Shown here: positions 1 to 7,879 of the stretch, piece after piece
How positions within the stretch are numbered: position 1 is the stretch's first letter
Layout of the letters: every line of letters begins with the position of its first letter
Assembly (NCBI GenBank): GCA_963782445.1
Contig: CAWAJM010000001.1
Location: forward strand, 2,976,001 to 3,040,000
Direction: 5' to 3'
DNA: 64,000 bases
From: ZC4RG20 sp963782445
Lineage (GTDB): Bacteria > Pseudomonadota > Gammaproteobacteria > Steroidobacterales > Rariloculaceae
Notes under the pieces: generated by a model
Told to the model about the DNA's origin: nothing
Databases searched by the model: none
Seen by the model: the letters and a program-made list of their open reading frames with translations, nothing else
Translations under genes and position numbers: made by a program

Positions 1-1
1 A

Positions 2-643
2 AAAGAGCTCGGGACGCACGTGTCTCGAACGATCGATTCGCGCACCAGCGCCACGGCCCGCCTTTTCGCCGCGGACTACCATGCGGTAGCCACGGACAAC
101 GACACGCGCACCGTCGGTGTAGAAGGCGGCCTTTCACGCAAGCTCAACGAGACCTTGTCGCTGAATCTCAGCGCCGGCCTCGAGCGCAGCGCGTTCACGT
201 ATCTGCCCGCGGCCGGCCCGACCGTGCACAATGCGGCCGCGAATTACATCTTCGACGTGGGTCTAGGTAAGCAGACGGAAACCACGACGCTGAAACTGGA
301 CGTGAGCCGGCAAATCGACCCGAGCGCCGCCGGCTTCATGACGCGCCGCAACGAGCTGCGCATCCTGTACGCGCACGATATGTCCCAGCGGCTGACCCTG
401 AACTTCGCGCTGCGGGCCTTTCAAAGCGGCGGCCTCAGTTCCACCGCCTCCACGGACGAAACACAGCGCAATTATGCTCGGCTCGCGTTCGAGCTCGACT
501 GGGCATTCACCCGGACGTGGTCGTTCGCCGTGGGCTACGATGCCGTCTCGCAGTCGTTCCAGCACGTCTCGAGAGAGAACGGCAGCGCCAATGTCGTCTC
601 GCTGGGCGTCGTCTATCAGGGCTTGTCGCGCCAGGGGCGCTAG
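2..643 (+). CDS. Outer-membrane beta-barrel protein, C-terminal part
   Basis: The reading frame is open at the left edge, so only the C-terminal 213 residues are present; the GTG at 20 is probably internal. The protein alternates short polar and aromatic strands (for example LNFALRAF and WSFAVGYDAV) with acidic turns and ends in a strand like those of outer-membrane barrels. It resembles the barrel proteins often found with exopolysaccharide or PEP-CTERM/exosortase loci, but the family is inferred from composition and strand pattern only. The stop TAG coincides with the left end of the MITE. The next gene is convergent. Confidence 0.55.
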   Translation, partial: KELGTHVSRTIDSRTSATARLFAADYHAVATDNDTRTVGVEGGLSRKLNETLSLNLSAGLERSAFTYLPAAGPTVHNAAANYIFDVGLGKQTETTTLKLDVSRQIDPSAAGFMTRRNELRILYAHDMSQRLTLNFALRAFQSGGLSSTASTDETQRNYARLAFELDWAFTRTWSFAVGYDAVSQSFQHVSRENGSANVVSLGVVYQGLSRQGR

Positions 644-804
644 TGGCCTGTAACGGCCGATTCGGTAGTGGCTGAGCGATGGATGGCGCGTCGGGGCAAG
701 GCACGAGGAGGAGGCATAGTCGTGACTATGGCGACGACGAGCAACGCGGCACCGGCGCGCCAGACGCGTTCAGGCGCTACCGAATCAGCCGTTACAGGCC
801 ACTA
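641..804. mobile_element. 164-bp MITE with 30-bp terminal inverted repeats
   Basis: Positions 641-670 and 775-804 are inverted repeats matching at 28 of 30 bases, and both ends read TAGTGGCC/GGCCACTA, consistent with insertion at a TA dinucleotide. The interior has no ORF of note but contains a small palindrome, CATAGTC-GT-GACTATG, at about 714-729. There is no transposase gene, so it would need to be moved in trans. It sits exactly between two convergent genes and could also act as a bidirectional hairpin terminator. Confidence 0.85.
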
Positions 805-842
805 GTTACCCGGGAGTCTTCTGTGACGACGGCCGCCGTTCC

Positions 843-1703
843 CTAAGACTTCGTGTTGCGCGCGCGAACCGCGCGCGTCCGCTCCCGGGACTGAGTGCGC
901 GCGCCGTAACGCAGCGGCACGGCAGCTTCCGGTGCATAGACCATGAAGGTCATGCTCTCCTGGATATAGAGCTGAACGTGCTCGGCGTCGTGATTCGAAT
1001 AGCCGATCGAGAAGTCCTGACCCACGACCAGCTCGAAGTCGCCGCCGCGCAGGCTCATGACCACGGCACCGTCGACGGCCGGCGCCCAGATGATGCGGCC
1101 ATCGAGCTGCTGCGTAACCATGTTGATGACGGGGTAGCCGCCCTTGTTCGTCGTCTCCGTCAGACCCTCGTAGCACCGCGGGCCGAGCGCAATCGCGTAA
1201 GGGCCCTCGACGCCCTGATTGCGCAGCCAGCTCAGCGCCGCAGCCACCGCTTCGGGATACTTCTCGTAGTCTTCCGAAAGCGGCAGTGCATGACCGTCCG
1301 CGCGTTGCATGATTCCGTCGATGCCGGCCGCGGCGAAGCCCTCAAAGATCGACCGGTCCTCCGTCAGCGCGGCCGTACGGGCCGCGGCCACGACGTTGCC
1401 GAGATCTGCGTCGCGGCTGCCGCGGGCCATGGCGTCGACCTCGGCGCGATCGAGCCGAAACGGGACCGTGAGCTCGACGAGGGCGCGGGTCGCGCGCAGC
1501 GAGGCGTCGACGCCCTCGCGCGGCGACTCGATGCGGTCCGCGCGGCCCGATCCGTAGGACGAGCACTGCCAGCCGTGCGGGCCGCTGAAATCGACGAGCT
1601 TGCGTCCGGACAGCGTACGCCGCAGGGTGCGCTCGGCCTCCGCATCGATCTGCGCCCAGGTATCGGGCGTGATCGGCGCGAATTGTCTGTGCAGGTGATC
1701 CAT
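843..1703 (-). CDS. Encapsulin shell protein (family 1, linocin/HK97 fold)
   Basis: This 286-residue protein matches family 1 encapsulins throughout. It has an N-terminal helix starting MDHLHRQFAPITPDTW, a conserved region with KLVDFSGPHGW at about 35-45, and late strands including VVGQDFSIGY and ESMTFMVYAPEA. The family self-assembles into icosahedral nanocompartments that hold enzymes bearing a short C-terminal targeting peptide. The ATG at 1703 has AAGGGAG just upstream. The ferritin-like cargo gene ends 9 bp upstream on the same strand, so shell and cargo are almost surely co-transcribed. Confidence 0.95.
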   Translation of the reverse strand: MDHLHRQFAPITPDTWAQIDAEAERTLRRTLSGRKLVDFSGPHGWQCSSYGSGRADRIESPREGVDASLRATRALVELTVPFRLDRAEVDAMARGSRDADLGNVVAAARTAALTEDRSIFEGFAAAGIDGIMQRADGHALPLSEDYEKYPEAVAAALSWLRNQGVEGPYAIALGPRCYEGLTETTNKGGYPVINMVTQQLDGRIIWAPAVDGAVVMSLRGGDFELVVGQDFSIGYSNHDAEHVQLYIQESMTFMVYAPEAAVPLRYGARTQSRERTRAVRARNTKS

Positions 1704-1712
1704 GCCGCTCCC

Positions 1713-2105
1713 TTATCGCTTCGGTTCCGGCGGCCGGCGCAGGCTGCCGATTCCGAGATCGCCGGGCTTCGCACCGCCGGACGCCTCGCCCTCCGCGCCT
1801 TGCTCGGCGTCGGCTTCGATTCCGATGATGGAACCTTCCGTGAACAAATAGCGGCGGAGAAAACGGTCCAGGACGGGGTCCTGGCGCCGCAGCCACTCGA
1901 GAACCATGGCCGCGTGTTCCTTCTCCTCGTCGCGATTGTGCGCGAGCACGGCCTTGAGCTCCGGGTCGTCCGTCGCGTCGACGCGTTGCGAGTACCAATC
2001 GACGGCCTCGAGCTCCTCCATGAGGGAGCGGATTGCGCGGTGATTGTCGATCGTTTGCGGGCGGAGCTCGTCCGCGGCTTCGTGCAGGCTATCAGGTTCG
2101 CTCAT
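1713..2105 (-). CDS. Encapsulated ferritin-like protein (EncFtn cargo)
   Basis: This 130-residue protein has the EncFtn signature MEELEAVDWYSQR, with metal-ligand Glu residues in helix 1, followed by HNRDEEKEHAAMVLEWLRR in helix 2. EncFtn proteins form decamers with ferroxidase sites at dimer interfaces and mineralise iron only inside an encapsulin. The tail GDLGIGSLRR near the C-terminus is a good encapsulin cargo-loading peptide, joined by a Gly/Ala/Glu-rich linker. The ATG at 2105 fits the family N-terminus; a GTG at 2138 with AGGCGG upstream is the alternative. It lies directly upstream of the shell gene. Confidence 0.94.
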   Translation of the reverse strand: MSEPDSLHEAADELRPQTIDNHRAIRSLMEELEAVDWYSQRVDATDDPELKAVLAHNRDEEKEHAAMVLEWLRRQDPVLDRFLRRYLFTEGSIIGIEADAEQGAEGEASGGAKPGDLGIGSLRRPPEPKR

Positions 2106-2150
2106 GGTTTCCGTTTCGTCTTTTTCGCTCTCGGGCACTCGGACCGCCTG

Positions 2151-2858
2151 CTAGCGCAGCAGCCACTGCGCCAACAGGTCCCTGCCGAAGATCCAATAGT
2201 GCAGGGAAGCTCCCAGAATGGCATGCGATGCGGCGAGCGGCAACAGCACCCGGTACCGACGATAGAGACTGCCCCAAACCAGGGCAGCCACGAACACCGC
2301 CGCCATGACCACGAAGCGCGGATAGTGCACGGCGCTGAATATCAGGGCCATGAGCGCGACGGCGGCGCGCGGCGGCAGAATGTAGCTCAGCCTGCCGAGC
2401 AGGTAGACCTCGAACACGAATTGCTGCGCGAGCCCCCAGAGCAAGTACAGCCCAACGGCCGGCAGGTAGTGCGGGTTGAGTACGCGCGCTGCCGCTCCCT
2501 GCCAGCCGCCGTGCTCGTAGCCGAGCCCCGCGCCGACCGCAAAAAACAACAGCGCGCCCGCCAGCGTGAACGCGCCGGCCCGAATTGCGGTGGCCTCGAA
2601 ACGCCGCCTGTACGGCTCGGCCGGAGCCGGCTGCGCCCGCCACAGTCTGCGCGTCCGCCCATATGCGGCGCCGATGAGCACCACCGCGGCGAGGCCGAGG
2701 ACGCCGTCGAGGTACCGCGGCCGATCGCGGAACGCGAGCAGATATACGGCCGTGAACAGGCCGATCAGTAGCAGCTCAAGCCAAACCTGCCGGACCGAAG
2801 GCGCATCGAGGTGCCGGTCGCGGCCGTCCTCGGAACCGAACCCGGCCCCCGTGTGCAT
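2151..2858 (-). CDS. CPBP-family membrane protein with atypical protease motif
   Basis: This 235-residue protein has about six hydrophobic segments. The CPBP (Abi/CAAX protease) layout is visible: QQFVFEVYLL where motif 1 normally reads EExxxR, then FSAVHYP (motif 2, FxxxH), then ASHAILG (motif 3, His). Motif 1 has Gln-Gln in place of the usual catalytic Glu pair and no following Arg, so normal protease activity is doubtful; QQ variants exist in the superfamily. It lies between the kinase-like gene (7 bp gap) and EncFtn, probably in one transcript. Its link to the encapsulin is unknown. Confidence 0.75.
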   Translation of the reverse strand: MHTGAGFGSEDGRDRHLDAPSVRQVWLELLLIGLFTAVYLLAFRDRPRYLDGVLGLAAVVLIGAAYGRTRRLWRAQPAPAEPYRRRFEATAIRAGAFTLAGALLFFAVGAGLGYEHGGWQGAAARVLNPHYLPAVGLYLLWGLAQQFVFEVYLLGRLSYILPPRAAVALMALIFSAVHYPRFVVMAAVFVAALVWGSLYRRYRVLLPLAASHAILGASLHYWIFGRDLLAQWLLR

Positions 2859-2864
2859 GGGGGC

Positions 2865-3527
2865 CTAGGAACCGGCCGGGAGCGGCAAGCGAATCGTGAA
2901 GCCTCCCTCGGTACGCCGCTCGGCCGTGCCGCCGAGCCGCTCGAGCAGATGCTCGGCCACGAGAAGGCGCACGACGAGCATCTTCTGCTCGCGCCGCCGC
3001 TCGTCGGCCCCCTTCTCGGACCCGCCGTCGCCGCTCGCACCGTCGCCGGTGGCAGAGGCCGCCACGCGGACCCAGCCGGCCTCCTCCCGCGCCTCGACCG
3101 ACACTGCCTGGCCGGACTGCATCCCTGCGAGGAGGTTGTCGAGCAGCGTCCCGAGAACCTGGAGCAGGCGCTCGGCGTCCGTCTCCAGCATGGAGGCGGG
3201 AAGGCCGCCGCTCTCGACAGCGATATGACGCTCCTCGGCCGCCGGTCGGAGGTTACCCAGAGCTTCCCCGAGCACGGTGCCCAGCGTAACGCGCTCGCGC
3301 TTGAGCTCGAGGCTATCGGAAGCGATCTGCACAACGTCGCCGAGCTCCCGAATGAGCTTGGCCTCGCGCTCCAGATTGCGGCGGATGACCGCTGCCGCAT
3401 TGAGCACGGCATCCCGGTCCGAGGCCTTGAGCTCGAGCAGACTCACGGACATGAGACAGGCATTGAGCGGAGCGCGCAATTCGTGCACGACGGCGGCGAG
3501 CAAGGCATTTCGGTCAACTTTAGTCAC
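2865..3527 (-). CDS. Reduced sensor histidine kinase, degenerate ATPase domain
   Basis: This 220-residue soluble protein starts at once with a HisKA dimerisation domain (VVHELRAPLN, phospho-acceptor His at about 15), with no sensor or membrane segment. The following domain keeps an N-box-like stretch (LLDNLLAGM) but lacks the DxGxG and GxGxG boxes; a Ser/Gly/Glu-rich stretch replaces them. It may be a histidine-containing scaffold, a pseudokinase or a phosphatase rather than an autophosphorylating kinase. It starts with GTG, is first in the encapsulin block, and is divergent from the NtrC-type regulator, a natural partner candidate. Confidence 0.7.
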   Translation of the reverse strand: MTKVDRNALLAAVVHELRAPLNACLMSVSLLELKASDRDAVLNAAAVIRRNLEREAKLIRELGDVVQIASDSLELKRERVTLGTVLGEALGNLRPAAEERHIAVESGGLPASMLETDAERLLQVLGTLLDNLLAGMQSGQAVSVEAREEAGWVRVAASATGDGASGDGGSEKGADERRREQKMLVVRLLVAEHLLERLGGTAERRTEGGFTIRLPLPAGS

Positions 3528-3848
3528 GGTATCGGAACGGATCGATTACAATCGCAATGAACCCGATGATAACCGCCGACACGGCGAGTTAGAAAACGCG
3601 GAAAGGCGCCGGCGGCCCTCGCCGGCCCCTTGGGAGGCAAGCGTGGAACCGACCGGCTTCGGATGGGTCCACAGTAAGCGAACCTGCTCGGCTTCGCTGG
3701 CCGGAAGGCGCGAAGCGGCCGGTGCGGCAGGCGCACGGCGAGCTCTTTCCACAATCCGGCGCCGCGGCGCGGCGCTGTGCCGACACGCGCTTCCCGAATC
3801 TGGTAGATTCGAGTAATACTGATACAAGAGACAGAACGGGTGAACTAG
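3528..3848. other. Divergent intergenic region, 321 bp
   Basis: This region separates the reduced kinase from the sigma-54 activator. I see no coding sequence, no terminator and no sigma-54 site on either strand. Short GC-rich inverted repeats occur near 3605-3640. A weak sigma-70-like stretch (AGTAATACTGAT, about 3811-3822) precedes the activator gene. Confidence 0.5.
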
Positions 3849-5180
3849 ATGGCAAGGGTATTGCTTGTCGACGACGAGCCGGACTTTGTGCAGTCGGCGT
3901 CCGAGATGCTGCGGCTTCACGGCCACGACGTGCGCACGGCGGATACCTTGGCTAATGCACGCCGGCTGCTCGACTCGCAGAGTTCCGACGTGCTCTTACT
4001 GGATCTCATGTTGCCGGACGGCAACGGTCTCGAGCTGCTCGAGGAGCTGGCCGAGAACCATCAGGCCATCGAGCGGGTCGTGCTCATTACGGGCCACCCC
4101 GGCATCAAGTCCCAGATCAAGAACCTGAGCGGGCCCTCGGTCAACTACCTGACCAAACCCATCGACAGCCGCGAGCTCATGGGACTGCTGCGCGAGCTCG
4201 AGCGTACGGACCAGGGCCAGGAGCCCGAGGACGTAGCGCTGCACTTCGGGGTGCTCGTCGGCGAGACGCCGCAAATGCAGGCCGTGTACAACCAGATCGA
4301 GAAGATCGGCGGGACGGACAGCGCCGTCCTGATTCTCGGCGAGACGGGCACCGGCAAGGAGCTCGTCGCGGAGGCAATCCACCGCGTCAGCGGTCGTACC
4401 GGCGAATTCGTGGCCGTCAACTGCGGCTCATTATCGCGGGAGCTGGCGGGCAGCGAGCTGTTCGGGCACGAGAAGGGCAGCTTCACGGGCGCGACGCGCC
4501 AACACTCCGGCTTCTTTCAGCGCGCTCACGCGGGTACGCTGTTCCTCGACGAGCTCACGGAGATGCCGGCCGAGCTGCAGCCGCATTTCCTGCGCGTCCT
4601 CGAGACCCGCTGCGTGCTTCCCGTCGGCAGCGAGAAGGAGGTGCCCATCGAGACGCGTGTGGTCGCGGCCACGAACCGCGTGCCGACCGAGGCCATCCAG
4701 AACAAGGCGCTGCGCAAGGACCTGTACTACCGGCTTTCCGTGTTCCCGATCAACCTGCCGCCGCTGCATTCCCGGCGCGGCGACATTAGCCTGCTCGCCA
4801 ACCATTTCCTGCGCGAGCTGGCCCGGCGCTACGGTCCCGAGCGCTGGCTGTCGGAAAAATCCATGAAGCGGCTCGAGGCCTACCACTGGCCCGGCAACGT
4901 GCGCGAGCTGCGCCACGTCATCCACCGCGCCTTCATCCTCTCGGACTCCGAAGACGGCGAGCTCGAGCTGCCGGAGCGCTTCGAGAGCCCGTTCGGCCAG
5001 CAGAACCGGCTCGAGGGTCTGCAGGTCGGCCGCTCGATCCGGGACATCGAGCGCGAGCTCATCATGCGCACCTTGGCGCACTTCGACGGCGACAAGCGCG
5101 CCGCTGCGGAAATCCTCGGGATCAGCCTCAATACGCTGTACAACCGGCTGCACGTCTACGAGCAGGAGAAGGCGTCCTAG
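3849..5180 (+). CDS. NtrC-family sigma-54-dependent response regulator
   Basis: This 443-residue protein has three domains. The receiver (about 1-115) has the acidic pocket LVDDEPD, phospho-acceptor Asp in LLDLMLPDG and Lys in YLTKP. The AAA+ domain (about 133-365) has Walker A GETGTGKE, the sigma-54 contact loop GSFTGA (Ser in place of the usual Ala), Walker B LFLDEL and an R-finger region. The C-terminal Fis-type HTH reads KRAAAEILGISLNTLYNRL. Such proteins hydrolyse ATP to open sigma-54 promoters from upstream sites. It is the obvious local candidate to drive the many sigma-54 promoters here. The reduced kinase gene is divergent. Confidence 0.96.
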   Translation: MARVLLVDDEPDFVQSASEMLRLHGHDVRTADTLANARRLLDSQSSDVLLLDLMLPDGNGLELLEELAENHQAIERVVLITGHPGIKSQIKNLSGPSVNYLTKPIDSRELMGLLRELERTDQGQEPEDVALHFGVLVGETPQMQAVYNQIEKIGGTDSAVLILGETGTGKELVAEAIHRVSGRTGEFVAVNCGSLSRELAGSELFGHEKGSFTGATRQHSGFFQRAHAGTLFLDELTEMPAELQPHFLRVLETRCVLPVGSEKEVPIETRVVAATNRVPTEAIQNKALRKDLYYRLSVFPINLPPLHSRRGDISLLANHFLRELARRYGPERWLSEKSMKRLEAYHWPGNVRELRHVIHRAFILSDSEDGELELPERFESPFGQQNRLEGLQVGRSIRDIERELIMRTLAHFDGDKRAAAEILGISLNTLYNRLHVYEQEKAS

Positions 5181-5248
5181 CGCCTCGGTGTCGGCTGCAG
5201 CCCGCCCTATTCATGAACGGAATCGGGCGGCCGCGAAACGTTACCTCC

Positions 5249-5263
5249 TGGCACGGCCCTTGC
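5249..5263 (+). promoter_or_regulatory. Sigma-54 promoter upstream of csbD-like gene
   Basis: TGGCAC-GGCCC-TTGC is an exact -24/-12 match. The predicted start is about 5275, leaving a 25-nt leader to the ATG at 5300 with AAGGAG at 5285-5290. Confidence 0.85.
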
Positions 5264-5299
5264 ACCCTGGCTAAGCAGGCAGTCAAGGAGAATAGTCGT

Positions 5300-5500
5300 A
5301 TGAACTGGGATCGTATCGAAGGCAACTGGAAACAACTCAAAGGCGACGCGCGGCAGCGCTGGGGCAAGCTCACCGACGACGACTGGGAGGTCATCGGCGG
5401 GAAGCGCGACGAGCTCGTCGGCCGCCTTCAGGAACGCTACGGCAAGAGCCGGGACGAGGCCGAACGCGAGGTCGAGGACTGGGGCCGTAACCTGAGCTGA
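5300..5500 (+). CDS. CsbD family stress protein
   Basis: This 66-residue hydrophilic protein has the CsbD pattern: MNWDRIEGNWKQLKG, KWGKLTDDD-like core, then GKRDELVGRLQERYG and an acidic-aromatic end. CsbD proteins are small, probably helical proteins strongly induced by general stress in many bacteria; their biochemical role is unknown. A good Shine-Dalgarno (AAGGAG) and an exact sigma-54 promoter lie directly upstream. The AI-2E-type permease starts 9 bp after the stop, so the genes probably share a transcript. Confidence 0.93.
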   Translation: MNWDRIEGNWKQLKGDARQRWGKLTDDDWEVIGGKRDELVGRLQERYGKSRDEAEREVEDWGRNLS

Positions 5501-5509
5501 CGAGAGCCG

Positions 5510-6673
5510 TTGCAGCCGCCGGAGCCGCGATTTCGCAAGCTGTTCGCCGTTGCGGTCGTTCTGACATTCAGCTTGCTGTTCTTCGACATGATCGCCCCGT
5601 TTATCGAGGCGGTCATACTGGCGGCGGTCTTGAGCGGACTGCTCTACCCGGCCTTCCGCTGGCTGGCCGGGCGTCTACCCAACGAGGGGATGGCCGCGAC
5701 GATCACCGTCGCGGCCGTTCTCTTCGCCATTGTGCTGCCGCTCGTCTTCTTGGTCTTCGCTTTCGTCAAGGAAGCGATCCGCATCACCGGCGACCTCGCC
5801 CCCTGGATACAGGCCCAGCTCAACGGGCGCGGGCCGCAGTGGCACATCCCGACCTGGGTGCCTTTCGGCGCCTATCTGGAACCGTATCGGGACCAGATCC
5901 TCGGCCGTCTCGGCGACCTCGTAAGCCAGGCCGGAAGCTATTTCGTCAACGGGCTATCGGCCGTGACGCAGGGCACGTTCCTGTTCGTGCTGAACCTGTT
6001 CATCATGCTCTACTCGATGTTCTTCTTTCTCATGGCCGGGCCCAAGCTTTGGGACATCTTCGGCTACACGCCGCTGACGCACGAGGACCTCGAGCTCATT
6101 GCCGAGAAGGGTATCTCGATCGCCCGCGCAACGCTCAAAGGGACCGTCGTCGTCGGTGTGCTGCAGGGCACGCTGGCCGGTGCGGCGTTTGCCGTCACGG
6201 GCATCGAGGGCCCGGTGTTCTGGGGCGTCGGCGTGGCCTTCGCCTCGGTGATTCCGGGGATCGGCGCCGCCATTGTCTGGGTCCCGGCCTGTATCTTTCT
6301 GTTCGTGACCGGGCACACGCTGCCCGCGATCGGCCTGTTGCTGTGGTGCGCGCTCGTCGTGAGCTCGGTGGACAACCTCGTGCGCCCGTGGCTCGTCGGC
6401 AGCGACACCCGCATGCCCGACGTTCTGATCCTACTGAGCACGCTCGGCGGAATAGCGATGTTCGGCGTGACCGGCATCGTCATCGGTCCCATCATTGCGG
6501 GCCTATTTCTCACGAGCTGGCACATATTCTCGGCCAGCTTTCGGCAGGAATTCGAGAGTGCCGATGCCGCACCGCCGCTGTTGGACGAGGAAACCGAAGG
6601 TCTCGGCACCGAGGACCGCCCTCGCCAAAGTTCTTCCGGCTCCGGGACTTCGAGCCGCAAGAAGGCCGGCTAG
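5510..6673 (+). CDS. AI-2E / PerM family transporter
   Basis: This 387-residue integral membrane protein carries the AI-2E transporter layout: two N-terminal membrane helices, a short soluble region (about 70-140), then a helix-rich C-terminal half with the signature DNLVRPWLVGSDTRMPDVL and GGIAMFGVTGIVIGP. Members export autoinducer-2 or act as Na+/H+ antiporters; substrate cannot be read here. The TTG start at 5510 gives the family N-terminus (PEPRFRKLFAVAVV). The Ser/Gly-rich tail after residue 350 is probably disordered. It lies between csbD and an MgtC-like gene on the same strand. Confidence 0.9.
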   Translation: MQPPEPRFRKLFAVAVVLTFSLLFFDMIAPFIEAVILAAVLSGLLYPAFRWLAGRLPNEGMAATITVAAVLFAIVLPLVFLVFAFVKEAIRITGDLAPWIQAQLNGRGPQWHIPTWVPFGAYLEPYRDQILGRLGDLVSQAGSYFVNGLSAVTQGTFLFVLNLFIMLYSMFFFLMAGPKLWDIFGYTPLTHEDLELIAEKGISIARATLKGTVVVGVLQGTLAGAAFAVTGIEGPVFWGVGVAFASVIPGIGAAIVWVPACIFLFVTGHTLPAIGLLLWCALVVSSVDNLVRPWLVGSDTRMPDVLILLSTLGGIAMFGVTGIVIGPIIAGLFLTSWHIFSASFRQEFESADAAPPLLDEETEGLGTEDRPRQSSSGSGTSSRKKAG

Positions 6674-6678
6674 CGCCG

Positions 6679-7155
6679 ATGCATCTCGTCGACGGCAATT
6701 GGCTCGTGCAGATCGAGATCGCGATCAAGGTCATCATCGCCGGCGTGCTGGGCGGGCTCGTGGGCCTCGAGCGGGAGCTCGCCAACCGTCCCGCCGGCCT
6801 GCGCACGCATGCCATCCTGGCGGCGACCGCGGCCCTGCTGGTCGGGCTCTCGGACGTGCTCATTCAGCGCTTTGCGACGGAGACGGCCGTCGGACTGCTG
6901 CGCTCGGACCCGCTGCGCGTCGTGGTCGCCATTGTAACCGGCGTTGCCTTTCTCGGCGCCGGGACCATCTTCCGGCACCCCTCCGAGAACGTCATCGAGG
7001 GACTCACGACCGGCACGTCGCTGCTGCTCGTAGCCACCCTCGGCATCGCCGTCGCCACGGAGCAACTGCTGCTCGCCGCCATCGTCACGGCCGCGGCTCT
7101 GGTCGTGCTGCGCGTCGTCGGCCGGGCGCTCGGCAAGCCTCGAAGCAACAAGTAG
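6679..7155 (+). CDS. MgtC/SapB family membrane protein
   Basis: This 158-residue protein has four to five hydrophobic helices and the MgtC/SapB core GLVGLERELANRPAGLRTH, followed by FLGAGTIFR and GLTTGTSLLL. In Salmonella and Mycobacterium, MgtC supports growth at low magnesium and modulates the F-type ATPase; related proteins are widespread. The C-terminal soluble domain of true MgtC is missing, as in SapB-like short members. The ATG lies 5 bp after the permease stop, so it is likely translated from the csbD transcript. Confidence 0.9.
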   Translation: MHLVDGNWLVQIEIAIKVIIAGVLGGLVGLERELANRPAGLRTHAILAATAALLVGLSDVLIQRFATETAVGLLRSDPLRVVVAIVTGVAFLGAGTIFRHPSENVIEGLTTGTSLLLVATLGIAVATEQLLLAAIVTAAALVVLRVVGRALGKPRSNK

Positions 7156-7186
7156 CCTTGCCGAGCGGGGAGCGTCGTGCGGCCGG

Positions 7187-7474
7187 CTAAACGGCCCCGA
7201 GGACGCGGCCGAGCCTGAGCGCCGTGCGGCCAAGGCCCACGAGCCGTGCGCGGGATACGCCGCCGGCCTCCGGCTCTTGCGAATCGTCCTTCAGGGCGAG
7301 CCGGCCGACGAGCAGGCCGGCGACGAAGAACGCCGCGAGCCCAAGCGGGCTGCCGACCTCCTGGCGCAAGCGGCTCACCAAGCGCGCCTGCGCGAGCTCG
7401 ATTTCGTCGCGGTCCTGCCGGGCCGCGAGCGCGAGCTCTTGGCACACCCGTCTTTGTCGGCTCAGCATCGACAC
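7187..7474 (-). CDS. Small single-pass membrane protein of the DUF883/holin operon
   Basis: This 95-residue protein has a charged N-terminal half (RQDRDEIELAQARLVSRLRQ), one membrane helix (LGLAAFFVAGLLVGRLAL) and a basic tail. Genes of this shape follow DUF883 (YqjD/ElaB) and YqjE-type genes in many proteobacteria, as in the yqjD-yqjE-yqjK order, and are thought to modify the inner membrane in stationary phase. I assign no specific family. It starts with GTG with AGGAG upstream and lies 6 bp after the holin-like gene. Confidence 0.75.
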   Translation of the reverse strand: MSMLSRQRRVCQELALAARQDRDEIELAQARLVSRLRQEVGSPLGLAAFFVAGLLVGRLALKDDSQEPEAGGVSRARLVGLGRTALRLGRVLGAV

Positions 7475-7480
7475 GTTCCG

Positions 7481-7879
7481 TCACTCCTCTCTCGGAAACA
7501 GCGCACTGCGCAAGGCCGGCATCGTGAGATCGCGGCTCAGGCGCAGCGCCTTGCGGTACATGAGGTACGCCGCGACGATGTGCAGGGCCGCCAAGCCGAG
7601 ACCGACCGCGATCCAGGTCACGCCTGCCAGCACGACGACATAGGCGATGACGCTGACGACGAGGATCCACGCGACAATGAGCAGCACCGACGCAACGATC
7701 GCGAGGACCAGCATCGTGACGCCGCTCATCGCCGCCAGGCCGCTCGAGGCAGCTGCGAGCTCGAGCAGGCGGGCGAAACGCTGCTTGAACGCCGAGCCGA
7801 GCTCGGCGGCCGCGCCGGCGAGGCTCGACGAATCGGAGGCGGGAGACGACGGCGTCAGGCGGTCGCGGTCGCCACTCAC
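7481..7879 (-). CDS. YqjE-like / phage holin family membrane protein
   Basis: This 132-residue protein has an N-terminal disordered Ser-rich stretch, an amphipathic helix (about 25-45) and two long hydrophobic hairpin helices (about 50-75 and 80-108), then a basic tail. This is the PF07332-like layout of YqjE and holin-superfamily III proteins. In enterobacteria the neighbour YqjD anchors ribosomes to the membrane in stationary phase; the role of YqjE is unclear. Its GTG start overlaps the stop of the DUF883 gene (GTGA), so translation is coupled. Confidence 0.82.
   Translation of the reverse strand: MSGDRDRLTPSSPASDSSSLAGAAAELGSAFKQRFARLLELAAASSGLAAMSGVTMLVLAIVASVLLIVAWILVVSVIAYVVVLAGVTWIAVGLGLAALHIVAAYLMYRKALRLSRDLTMPALRSALFPREE

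Noticed and set aside
978..2771. Long plus-strand ORF of 597 codons across the encapsulin region
   Set aside because: It is the antisense of the clear encapsulin, EncFtn and CPBP genes. Long antisense frames are common in high-GC DNA.
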